DNA from: Candolleomyces eurysporus
Lineage: Eukaryota; Basidiomycota; Agaricomycetes; Agaricales; Psathyrellaceae
NCBI GenBank assembly: GCA_027579435.1
Contig: JANBPK010000823.1
Coordinates: 31,839 to 95,838, forward strand
Direction: 5' to 3'
Length of the DNA stretch: 64,000 bases
Below, one piece after another: positions 33,671 to 44,829 of this stretch. The notes beneath the pieces are model-generated. The model ran no database searches. It had not been told where the DNA came from and saw only the letters and a program-made list of their open reading frames with translations. The position numbers were made by a program, and so were the translations under genes. How positions within the stretch are numbered: position 1 is the stretch's first letter; each line of letters opens with the position of its first letter.

Positions 33671-35995
33671 ATGTCAGATCTACCCATACAGTTTGAGAAC
33701 TTGTCAGGCGCACACGGGTTCCAACTCGGACAACAAACGGTCAACCTTATCGCCGGAAATTTAAATCAGTACCTTTTAAATGAGAAGGGTCAGTACTGAC
33801 GTTGGAAATATATAGATAATGCATATAGTGACATCCACGCTTCTAGACCTTGTTCTTCGACTTAACCCGATTACCGATGCCTCTCACACTCGAAATCGAA
33901 CGACATCTCCCCCCGACTCGGCATGCTTTCCTGGAACGAGGGGAGGTGCGATCAAGGCGATCACCTGTTGGGCTGACACGAGAATTGTACCAATAGGCAG
34001 TACGACGACCGCTCATGTCTACTGGTTCCACGGATTTGCGGGAAGTGGCAAGTCCGCTATCTCGCTGGAGATTGCCAAGATCTATGCCGGATCTGGGCGC
34101 TTGCTTGCAAGCTATTTCTTCTTCCGCAATGCGGGGGATAGGAGTAGGATGAACAGGTTTGCGGTGACATTGGCAAGCCAGCTAGCGGCTGCGGTGCCTT
34201 CCGCTGCCTCGTTCATTGAAGCTGCCATTGACACGGAGCCCGGTTTGCTGACGCAGGGTGTATCCTTGACCACGCAGATGGAGCGGTTGGTCTACCATCC
34301 GTTCCAGGCTGCCGTGAAACGAGGACTCATCCTTACGACACTACTCAAAGGGCCTTTCCTCATTGTTATCGACGGTCTAGACGAATGCGAGGATAAGCAG
34401 GGGATCGAAGAATTCATCACCCACATGCTAGACTTCTTCAAGAGATACCCTTCCATCCCTCTCCGAGTTTTCATCGCCAGTCGGGTTGAACAACATATAC
34501 ACGCTCACCTCAAGGTCGATGGGGTTCTTCTTGGAAACCTTGACGATTACTCGCCGGACGAAGACATTGACGCATTTTTACAGGCTTCGTTTCAGGTTGC
34601 AGTGAAGCAGGATCCCATCATCCAGGCTTACATTCACGAACATGGGAATTGGCCAACAATGCCGGACATGGGCAAGCTAACCAGGCACATTAGGGGATCC
34701 TTCGTGCTTGCATCTACGATTTTCAAATTCATCGTTCAACCAGCTACCGAAGCAGATCCCACGACGCCAATGGACCGTCTCCCTCTGACTCTGGAGATGA
34801 ACGGCCTTGATGACCTGTACGCGCAAATCCTTGCCCGTTCGCAACATCTTCCCCATTCCCGGGAGATCATCTCCACCATAGCACTCCTCCTGCGACCACT
34901 CCCAATTGTTGGGATATCGACTCTTCTCGGCATTAAGGCGTTCGAGGTCATTCGTGTTCTTCTCAACCTCCAAGCCATTATCCATGTTCCAGGAATCGAG
35001 GAAGAAGGCGACATAACGCTATGTCATACGTCCCTCGGCGATTTCCTCACCATCAAGAGCCGATCGGGATTCTTCTTTGTGCCGCCCTCATTTCATCTCC
35101 ATCTGTCCTATTACTGCTTTTCCACCATCTTCAACACGCCCGATGGGCGAGCCCACGACTATGGCAAGCAATATTTCAAAGCCCATCGGCGAGCTTTTTC
35201 TCAGCTATCGGAAGCCCGCGACTTCCTCAGTGAAATCGACCAATTCAAGGCAGGCCAACCTCAGCTTGTCGATAGGTTGCCTTATCACGCCTTCCTATGC
35301 TCTATGCTCTTCAACATGCTCTTCCTGGTGAAACCGCAGCCCTTGGATGATAGTTTATATCTACTCACCGAGTGTACCAAGCAATTGGCACTGGCGGCAG
35401 AATGTTCTGACTGCCGCATTCAACTCTGGCTGGAGAAAGATATACCCTATTTCATCATGACTGAACTAACACGCACATTTCAGCTCACTGAAAATGCGTA
35501 CAAAGCATTACAACATGACCTGCAACGCGCATCGACCGCTATCCCTGCCAGCGTATGCCTTTCGAGTCTCATTCTTTATCGTATCATCCAGCTGAAAACG
35601 CCTATACAGCTCCCAAGAATTCTGGGACAACAGGCTTTCTCAAACAGAAAGGAAAAGGAGTTTGTCATTGCTCCGGTACGTGCTTTCGACCCAGAGGCTC
35701 AGTTTTGTCACGGTGCTAATCTTAACGTTCAGCTCCTCTTATCAGGCATCTCGATTTCCACCGTACGTCAGATTAAATCTCTGAGGTATGAAAGTAGCTG
35801 AATAGGCCTCGATAGGTACTGGAATGGATAGCGGCTCGTGCTCAGTTCAAATGGGAAGAATTGAACATTACTCCACGCCCTCCCCTGGAACTCTCGATTG
35901 AACTTTCTTGGAGGGGCATGGTAGTTATCAGGCTTGACAGAGCATCAAGTGACAACGATAACGATTTAGCTTTCATATCTTCCGATTCGGATTAA
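33671..35995 (+). CDS. NACHT NLR-like protein D
   Basis: Paralogue with the A/B-type leader. Exons: 33671-33788, 33847-35552, 35610-35762, 35816-35995; phases agree, about 718 residues. Exon 1 reads MSDLPIQFENLSGAHGFQLG then QQTVNLIAGNLNQYLLN, with two extra residues in the core. The segment before the P-loop is shorter than in A and B. NACHT: WFHGFAGSGKSAIS (Cys to Ser in the P-loop loop), FFFRNAGDRSRMNRF, LIVIDGLDECEDKQG. The intron after exon 2 has no stop, so an unspliced frame runs to 35801; the spliced form is preferred because it restores the tail shared with the paralogues (TVLEWIAARAQFKW). It ends with an acidic Ser/Asp tail (DNDNDLAFISSDSD). Confidence 0.86.
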
Positions 35996-35999
35996 TCGT

Positions 36000-37950
36000 G
36001 TGAACTGGTGTGTGCTCACCCATTACCCCAATTCTTAGACCTTTAATCGACTTGAATAGCACAATACCTCGTCAATCGATCGTTCTTCACAACCAAGTCC
36101 AGGACCAATCCAAAACGCCGTTACGACTCAAATACAGCTGGACATCGAGTTCAGATTCTCCATCTAAACGAGCAGCAGTCACCAAATCAATCCCACCAAA
36201 ATCCCTTTGCAATGTTACCGCCTTCTAGGATGCTTTAATCTCGAAGATTCACACCGAGAGGACCAATGGGCTTGAAGGGGACGAGGGCAAGGAAAGCGAG
36301 CGAGATGAAGGAATCGGTAATGATCGATCAAAGGAAGGAATTAGATATTGTAGTGGCATCCAGGGCACACCCGATTGCGTACCGTCCCGAGCCTTGGTTT
36401 ACTTTCAATAAAAACTATGACAAGCTCGAACGATTAAACGTATTGATTCAGGGGCATGTTCAGAAATGAGTGCACGTAGGTATGAGCGAATCATCAGGGG
36501 AGTCGAAACATCCGACAGTCGTTGCCTTTTCTCGAACGGAAGCGACCAGCATTCACGTCACCGAAAATTGCAAGCGGTGTCCGGATTACAAGGGCGTTTG
36601 ACAGTGAATGAAGGAGCAGAGAGACGGTATTTGCTCGCACGCACGAAGATGCTTGCTCGCACCCCTCCATTGCTCCTGCCGCGAAAGCACACTCCTATGT
36701 ATACGAAAGACAATCAGCCTGAGATGAAGGAAGACCTATTACATTTTCGGAATATGAGAGTAACTGGACCGATGACGATACAGCGAGGGTACTAGTATTT
36801 GAGAAAGCGCCATAAGCCTATTCTATCCCTATCAACTACTTAAAGACCATAGTCCGGTCAACAAACAATTCAAGTCTTCCCACATTTCGTCGACCCAATG
36901 CCGTCGAAAGATACTTGCGCCCGCGAGCTAGGGAATGATGGAGGGTGATCGCTCGATATTCGGGATCCTCCATACCACGAGCACTCTTGGGTGACAACTG
37001 AAGTATAGCGGCGTTGAGCCAAACGTTGTTCACGTTCTCAGTGGCAGGAATGAAAAGAAACCGAGAACGGGGGAGCTTCCAATCGTGCTGTAGAGGGGAA
37101 TCGACATCTTGGGAAGCGCAGATCTTTGTGCCGTTAAATAGCGACAGCTCTACTCATAAACAGCTACCTCCACGTCGCCGGAAGGGTCGGTAAAGGTAGG
37201 TACAAGAAGGATGAGGGATTGACCATCTTTGAAAAGTCTCCTTCGCGGTCTCGATAGCAACCGACGTGCCAAGCTGAACACTATATACATACCACAAATG
37301 ACAGTTCGTCCTATATAAGATAAGGCTGACCCCTGTGGGGAGTGACCTGACTCTGAGCGGAGAAACGGTTCACTCGCCCTATTGTCTCTCGGTTCGCTTA
37401 GTTGACTCCATCGCCCGTTTCGCACCTTTTACGGACTGTTTTATTTCCACAGACCGTTCTCGAATATTCGTAGGATATTGCGGTTGTTAGGCGAGGTCCG
37501 ATTGGACTTGCACTTTGTTAGTACACCAAGCGTGTACACACGAACCGGAACATCTTATATACCCTCGAGACGGATTTTAGACCATCATCTTACCTTCTCT
37601 ACACTCATCTTACCTTTCCCCCTCCATCGATTCGGACTCAAGCAGTCATTTCGCGTTCGCANTTTTTTTCGATAAAATTCATCTCGCCTCTCGTCATCAT
37701 CGATCTCGTCTACACTTAGAATTATCCCGAATACACTCATTTCTCCCCCTCACACCTCAAGCGATCAGGTATCGGACCATCGTTGTCTCGACCCCTCCTC
37801 TTACCTCTTTATACTTCCCTCTCACATCGAACTCTCTTTCACACCCCGCTCGTTGACGTTAGGTTCTCTCTGCGTGACCTTACCTGGTGGTTAGGGCAGA
37901 GCGACGGACGATGATTGGAGGACATCGGACCCCAGATTCATCCTAAGACC
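36000..37950. other. Spacer D-E with a copy of the flank module
   Basis: 36830-37430 on the minus strand is a fairly good copy of the flank module: FKDGQSLILLVPTF (near 37220) and PEYRAITLHHSLARGRKYLS (near 36940). The two pieces lie in separate frames that could be exons, but no full gene model is supported. 37430-37900 is pyrimidine-rich on the plus strand and contains an N at 37661; nothing coding is recognised. Confidence 0.45.
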
Positions 37951-37969
37951 AAAGTACGCATCCATTCGG

Positions 37970-38480
37970 CACTACTGACACCATGTCACCTTCAACGCGT
38001 TCCGAGTCATAGCGGGAAGAGTTGACCCTGACGCAGGAAACGAGCGAGCGAGAATGGTGGCCTTCTTCGCTTGGGCACGAAGCCAAGGAGAAACGTGTTT
38101 GTAGGTGCCCAAGCTAACGCTGTAAAGCATGACGGTCTGGCTGCAGTAAAGGTGGGCGCACATTGCGTGCATCGGCTATTCTCGTGTTCGAGTTGGCGTC
38201 TGAGTTCGTGGAAAAAGGAAGAAACGACAAGGAAGGCCGGGAAAGCGTTGAATTATGATATATGATCCGTTCAGCAAGGTGGAGTCCGCAAATAATTGAC
38301 GAGTCTGTGCAGATATCGTCGCAAATGAATCGACAAGTGAGGCGTGGGTGGAGAGAAAGGTCAGGAACAAAGGAGGGGAAGAGAGGGTAGAGCATGCCAA
38401 CGCTGTCACATTGGACTCTTCCGCTTGCTGTTGAGGACGCGCTTTGCCCAGTCTACCGAAAAATAGGGCTGTATTGGTGC
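37970..38480 (-). repeat. Dispersed repeat family H, copy at the right of the spacer
   Basis: Inverted near-copy of 15430-15870 (both contain text RPQQQAEESNVTALACSTLS in one frame). This pair is a second, inner inverted repeat whose coordinates add up to about 53.9 kb, so it does not share the centre of the large arms and arose separately. Confidence 0.6.
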
Positions 38481-38657
38481 GTGATTCTTGTAGCGTTTCA
38501 AAATCCATCTCACTGAACTGTTACATTTTGGGCAGGACTACTATGGATGGCACAGCAGAATACAGATCATGTTGATGACCACTCTATCAGCTTTGTATCT
38601 TCTGTTCTGGACTTCACCGAACTGACCACAAAACCTCCGGGCGTCTACACTCTATGA

Positions 38658-39296
38658 CAGCAACCGACGAAACGATAGACCCACTTTACAGAAATCACTG
38701 TAGTTGATCTTGTTTAGTTGTGGAGCTGTACAAACAAAACTATGCCTAATTTAGTAGGCTGCGTTTCATTCTCATTGCCTCAACCAGCGCGTCCATTCTC
38801 AACCAAAAGCCAGCAACACGTCCATTCTCAACCACCAACCAGCAGCGCCGCCAGCGCGTCCTTTCTCAACCAACAGCTCAGTGTTATCGCCGGATCCAAG
38901 CAACCTGCTTTCCCCATGGATCCCACACGGAGCTAGGGATAGTTTAAATTTTTGATTGGGTGCAAGGTGCGTGTTCAACCAACTTTCTTAGGTTTCATGT
39001 ACGCGGGCATCACGACGAGTTGCTCCTTCACACCTTTGGAAATATGACGACGATTGCCCATGCTTGAAGTTAAGGGAAGTGAGAAATTGATAATGCTGTT
39101 GTACATATTAGCCTGGGGTATATATTCAATGACGCACTGGTACACGACGGTGGTTGACTTTCGACCAAAGCTTGTCGAGATAGAATGAAATGCAGCCTAC
39201 TGAATTGGGGATAGTTTTGTTTGTACAGCTCCACAACTAAACAAGATCAACTACAGTGATTTCTGTAAAGTGGGTCTATCGTTTCGTCGGTTGCTG
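38658..39296. mobile_element. 639-bp element with about 115-bp terminal inverted repeats (MITE-like)
   Basis: Ends are CAGCAACCGACG and CGTCGGTTGCTG. The first about 86 bp of each end are identical as inverted repeats and similarity continues to about 115 bp. Comparison with the homologous, element-free upstream region of gene C (CTCTATAAGTGG near 29840) shows a clean insertion after CTCTATGA, with GA on both sides as the only possible target duplication. The interior has no transposase. It holds a tandem repeat of about 28-36 bp (CGTCC-TTCTCAACCA units, about 38790-38880) and an ORF end reading LSVIAGSKQ. It is a non-autonomous DNA transposon; the superfamily is unclear. Confidence 0.88.
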
Positions 39297-39473
39297 GAAT
39301 GGCTTTATTGTTGTTTTCCCGTGTTTGCCTCTCGTCGACAGGCGAGGTGATGCTCATTTCGCTGCTGCGCACCCCAGTCCTTGCTTACCGCTCACCACAA
39401 AAACCCTCTCTTCAGGTCTCTCAGAGGTACTTCTACGCCTGGGACTTGTACCTCTGTTGCTTCGCACAACCCG

Positions 39474-42031
39474 ATGTCCAATCGCCCTATTAACAGCGCC
39501 GGGCGCGTTGAGAACGCCAATTTTGGCGATAACTTTGGTGAGTTCTGTTGCCGAGCGAACGGATGGACGGGTGGTTAAGTTTGGTCGGGTTACTTCTCAG
39601 GTATCATCAGCCAGGGTGCCGGGTCCATAGACGCGAGTGCACACTGGCACCGCGCCCGAATCGGTCAGCAAACCAATTTCTCTGGAACTCAGTACCAGTT
39701 CTTTAGCGTGCTTTCGGGGGAGGGTGAGTGAACCAATCAGAATACCACTCGTGAATTTACTTGCTAATATGTATTTCTCAAGACCTGATCCATCGACTCA
39801 ACCCAATTCTTGATGCGTCACACACCCGAAATCGCAAGCGATCACCTCCCGATTCGGAATGCTTTCCTGGAACTAGGGAGGAGCCCATTCAAGAGATCAT
39901 TGTCTGGGCAGACGGCGGCGAAAAGGTGAGTTGCTATTCTACTACCCAGGGCCATGCATAGTAAACGAAGCCTGTAATAGATTCGAATTTGTACACGAAG
40001 GGCCATTTCTTGGGCGCCAGCAGAATATGCCATCATAGAAACTCCACACATCTACTGGCTTCATGGATTTGCAGGATGCGGCAAATCATCTATTTCGCTA
40101 GAGGTGGCCAAGCTATACGCGGGTGCTGGGCGCCTCCTTGCCACCTACTTCTTCTTTCGGGGGGCGGGAGATAGGAGCACAATGAACAGGTTTGCAGCGA
40201 CGCTAGCCAGCCAATTGGTGGCTGCGATTCCTGCCACAGCGCCCTTGATTGAGGCTGCTGTGAGGAGAGAGCCAGGCATAGTGACGGGCAATGCGTCCCT
40301 AGCTACGCAGCTTGATCTCCTTATCCTGTCTCCGTTTCAGGCTGTCATTGAGCAGGGTGTTCTTGGGGAGACCCTCGACAAGGGACCCTTCCTCATCATC
40401 ATCGATGGTCTTGACGAATGCGAGGACAAGCAAGGGGTGGAAGAGCTCGTTGATCACATGCTCGACTTTTTCAAAGAACACCCGAACATTCCCTTGCGTA
40501 TCTTCTTTGCTAGTCGGGTCGAACAACACATCCGCGAGCGCCTGGAGACTGATGGGGTTCTGCTAGGGGATCTCGACAGTCACTCGCCACGGAAAGACAT
40601 TGAAAAGTTCCTACAGGCCTCATTCCAGACGGTAGCCAAGCGAGACCGTGTCATCCGAGCGTACGTTCAGGCGCGTGGGTCGTGGCCAACGAAGCCGGAC
40701 ATGGACAAGTTGATCTCGCACATCAATGGATCATTCGTTCTGGCGTCGACAATGTTTAAATACATAGTTCAACCGCCTACCCAAGAAGATCCCACGACAC
40801 CGATGGAACGCCTCCCTCTTACTCTGGAGATGAACGGCCTGGATGACCTGTATGCGCGAACACTTGCTCGTTCAGAACATCTCCCCCATTTCCGCAATAT
40901 CATCTCTACTATCGCACTCCTAGACATGCCACTCCCGATTGTCAAGATAGCGGAGCTTCTTGGCATCGAAGCATTCGAAGCCATTCGTGTCCTGTTGAAC
41001 CTACAAGCCATTATTCATGTCCCAGGGAGTGACGAGAAAGGAGAAGTGACGCTGTGCCATACCTCCCTCCGTGACTTTCTCACCACAGAAAGCCGCTCGA
41101 AAACTTTCTTCGTCCCACCCTTGTTTCATCTTCATCTATCCTACTACTACTTTACGTCCGCGATTGAAAGGAGCAATGAGCCGCTCTCCAGGTTCAACTA
41201 CCGGCATTTTGATACCCATTGGCAATCATTCATGGCTTCCGAAACCTGCGACTTCATCAAAGAGATCGAGCAGCTCAAGGCTTGTCAACCTCTATTTGTC
41301 GATAGACTGCCTTATCACGCCTTCCTCGGCTCTATGCTCTTTGACACCCTCTTCCTGACAGAATCATGGCACTTAAATGATGCGTCGTACCTACTTACCG
41401 AGTGTACCAAGCAATTTACACTGGCGGTAGAATGCCCTGACCATCTCATTCAGCTCTGGCTGGAAGAAAGCTTGCGTTATGATGCCGATTCCGATCCGCG
41501 CACGGTTGAATTCACTGAATACACATACGAAGCATTGGAACAAGACGTGCAACGCGCATCAACCGCGATCCGTGCTAATGTATGTTTTTCGAATTTCGCT
41601 CTTCTGTTATTTCAGACAACTGAAATCACCCATGCAGTTTCCAAACACTCCAGGGCATCAGGCTTCCTTAAGTGGGATGGAAAAAGAGTTTGTTGTTGAT
41701 AACGTTCGTGCGGTCGATCCAGGGCTCCAGTTTTACCATGGTGCTAACCCCAGTTTACAGAGTTTCCGCTCGGGCATTGATGTTTTCAACGTACGTCAGT
41801 TGTCGCATCTTGAAGATATGAAAGTCACTGAATAGTCCTTGACAGACGCTACGATGGATAGTGCCTCGCGCTCGGTTCAAATGGGAAGAACTGAAGCTTA
41901 CACCGTACCCTCCCCTAGAGCTTTCACCAATATGCCATTTTCCCGAGGGTAGAAAATTTAGACCTTTACACGAGAGGAGGTCGTCAAAGATAGTGATTGA
42001 GAATCCATGTCTTCCGATCCGTAATAGTTGA
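39474..42031 (+). CDS. NACHT NLR-like protein E
   Basis: Paralogue of C. Exons: 39474-39537, 39601-39723, 39783-39925, 39981-41579, 41638-41790, 41846-42031; phases agree, about 755 residues. The leader is MSNRPINSAGRVENANFGDN plus an exon ending QQTNFSGTQYQFF, the most diverged form of the core. NACHT: WLHGFAGCGKSSIS, FFFRGAGDRSTMNRF, LIIIDGLDECEDKQG. The tail is SGIDVFN then TLRWIVPRARFKW, followed by a basic stretch unlike the acidic tails of C and D. The 177 bp upstream of the ATG end at the MITE-like insertion. The last intron contains the breakpoint of the inverted duplication: from 41835 on, this gene is inside the right arm. Confidence 0.87.
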
Positions 42032-43440
42032 ACCGGTAAGCCCTTCCCGATTACTCGAATCCTGGCAGGGCGTTGAATCCATTGCACGCAATAGCGCTAC
42101 TTCCTGTCGATCCATCGTTCTATATCTTGACCACGCTGCCAACACAAAACGCGGCTCTGTGTCACCATCCACTTCAACAGACCATGATATCACGCATCGA
42201 GTTTAGAATTTCCGGTGGGACGAAAAGCCACGGCGAAAACCCTCCTCGTCTGTTCCAGTTCCCTCCAAAAATCGATGTTGCCGAAAACGCTGTAACCCTT
42301 TTACCTAAATCGAAGATGCTGGTGGAGTGTTCTGCCGGAGTCGAGTAGTTTCGGAGGTGAAGAACGGGCAGGCAGGGAGAAGGAAATTAAACGCCAACCG
42401 GTTGGATCGATGGAAGCCGAGGACAATATCGCCACCATAGATCTCTTAGTGTCAAAGTTCCTGTTGAATGTGCGATTAGGCCTATCATATTGTCAGAATT
42501 TTAAGGATAACTAGAACGATGCCGATACAGCGAGAGTTTGAATGTTTGGGAGAACGCCGTAAAGCCTATTCTATTCCAATCGCCAACCTGAAAGACCATA
42601 GGTCGGTCAGCAATCATCTCGAAGTATTCCAACATTCCGTCGACCCGGAACACCGCCGAAAGATGCTTGAGCATGCAAGCCAGGGGGCAATGGAGAGAGT
42701 GATTGCTCGATATCCGCGATCCTCTATGACATGGGCACCGTCGCTAGGACACACTCTTGGAATGGTGACAATCGAAGTATAGCAGTGTCCACCGGAAATG
42801 TTACTCAGGTTCTCGGTGACCGGAATTGAAAGATATCGAGAATGTGGCAGGTTCCAACCATGGTGTCAGGAGTTAACATCTCGGGAAGCGCAAATTAGGT
42901 GGCAATAGCTCTATGCAAGAACGACGACTCCACGTCGCCGGAAGGGCTGGTAGTGCTTGGTCCAGGAAGAATGAGGGATTGGCCGTCATCGAAAAGTTGG
43001 AAACTATCTAGTTCTCGGTCTCGATAACACTCGTGCTACGCTGGATGAGATCACTTTACCAGGAATCACGATCCGTCGTGTTTGAGGTCGAACCCGCCAG
43101 TTGCATGACCTTCGCTGGTAGTCCGAATAGGACGACGTTGTGGTAGGCTCCTTGAGATAATATGATTTCATGAGGATTGACTGCCCACGGCAAGCGAGAG
43201 ATAAACATACACCTCAAGTCTTTACTTGATCCAGCGGGAGCTGCTGATATTCGCGTGAGCAGCCGGATCGATCGTCACAAAAGGCGCCCGAATCGCTTGA
43301 TGCAAGTTTGAAGGCAGGAACAGCAGTGGAGGAATAGACTTGGCGAGGTCTCCGATACGATGGTACATATAATCCGGATCCTATGTTTCAGTCAACATAT
43401 GTCCAGAGAAAGAAAAGGTATAACGGCACTCACAGCAAGA
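42032..43440. other. 3' flank of gene E and flank module (right-arm copy)
   Basis: 42073-42348 (MNPLHAIALLPVDPSFYILT...) is an open frame also present in the left arm; parts align with the 3' flanks of A and B, so it may contain a lost terminal exon of the NACHT gene. 42519-42782 and the minus strand to about 43100 form the flank module. Frames are broken as in the left arm. Confidence 0.45.
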
Positions 43441-43729
43441 TACCTTTCCTTCCCGTATACGCCTTCACCACATCCGCCACCCTCATTGACTGCGCTGCTC
43501 CCTCCCTCTCTCCTGCTTGCGCTTCAATACGTTCTTGTCCAAAAGCCAACGGAGGAACAATGATATTCGGGACGAGGTAGACACTAAGGTTGAACATGGC
43601 GGCGACGAAGTTCGGGAGGTACGTCTTGTTCGCTGTAGGAATGCGCGATGGGAGACATTCGGCGTGGTTGACGACAATGGACAACTTGTAGCTCGCGGAA
43701 CAGGCCCCAGATTCAACCCTTGGACTAGA

Positions 43730-44337
43730 GTATGCTTCCATTCAGCATCACCGATATCATGTCACCTTCAACGCGTTCTGAGACGGGATAAATGGGAAGG
43801 GTTGGCTCTGACGGAGGAACGAGCTCGTGAGCTAGTAGCCTTCTTTGCTCGGACACCACATTCTTAGGTGCCCAAGCGAGGGCTGTATGACGATCTAGCT
43901 GCAGTAAAGGTGCGCGTGCACTGTGTGCATCACCTATTCTTGTCCTGAACTTGGTGTTTGAGTTCGCGAAAAGTGGAGGAAATGACGAGGAGGGCCGGGA
44001 AAGCGTTGAATTTTGATGTGTTATCTGTTCACGAGGGTGGAGGGCGCGGGGCATTGGCGAGTCCGATTGTCGAAGCGCAGGGAGGATTGCGGCACGACAC
44101 CGCCCCAAGGAACACGACCCAGGACCCGGCGAGACGAGTTGCAGAGGTTGTCGCCTGGAGAGGGAGGGAGAGACGCGGATAAGGAGGAAGGTAACGAAGA
44201 AAGGACGGGAAGGGAGCACACCAACGCTGTCGCATGAACTCTTCTGCTTGCTGCTGAGAATGAACCTTGCCCAGTCTGTTCCAGGAGGACGTCAGAAAGG
44301 GAGGTATAGCTGGTAAGCCTTGGCAATAAACCGCCAT
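43730..44337 (-). repeat. Dispersed repeat family H, right-arm copy
   Basis: Arm partner of 12786-13410, nearly identical apart from small indels (for example ACGGGAAGGGAGCACACC against a longer form on the left). Those indels shift every reading frame, arguing against a conserved protein. Confidence 0.6.
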
Positions 44338-44829
44338 CGTTCGACAGTAAATGCTATTCCTTGGTAGTTGGTTGATAGTATGGGAGAGCTGAAGGGATGA
44401 GAGCGAAGTATGCAGGTTGTGGTGGTTGACATCGCATTTGGCAGCTGACGGCGAAGCGGAGAAATGGCTGGAGGAAATATTTCTTCAGAACAAATCTCAC
44501 ATGGCTGCTACATGGCCAGAGGAATTCTGGCGGCGACCAGCAAGCTGTCGGAAGGCCGATTGCTAGGAACGCATTTGTTGATTTTCGACGTCGACGCTTG
44601 TGGGTCTCATCGAGAAATGAGCGGGAGTCCAACCAGGGGAACGAGGGCAAGAGAGCCTGAGGAGGGCAATGATTGGGCAATGATGGACCTTGTTTGGACC
44701 GGCCTATCTTATCGGCCGAAGGGCCTGTGTTCCCAAAACGATCTCGAGCGGCAGGCGTGTATTGGCTACCTCCACCAGCCTCTTTCACAATCCCCTTCAA
44801 CTTTACTTCGTACTACCGGTCAACTGGAC

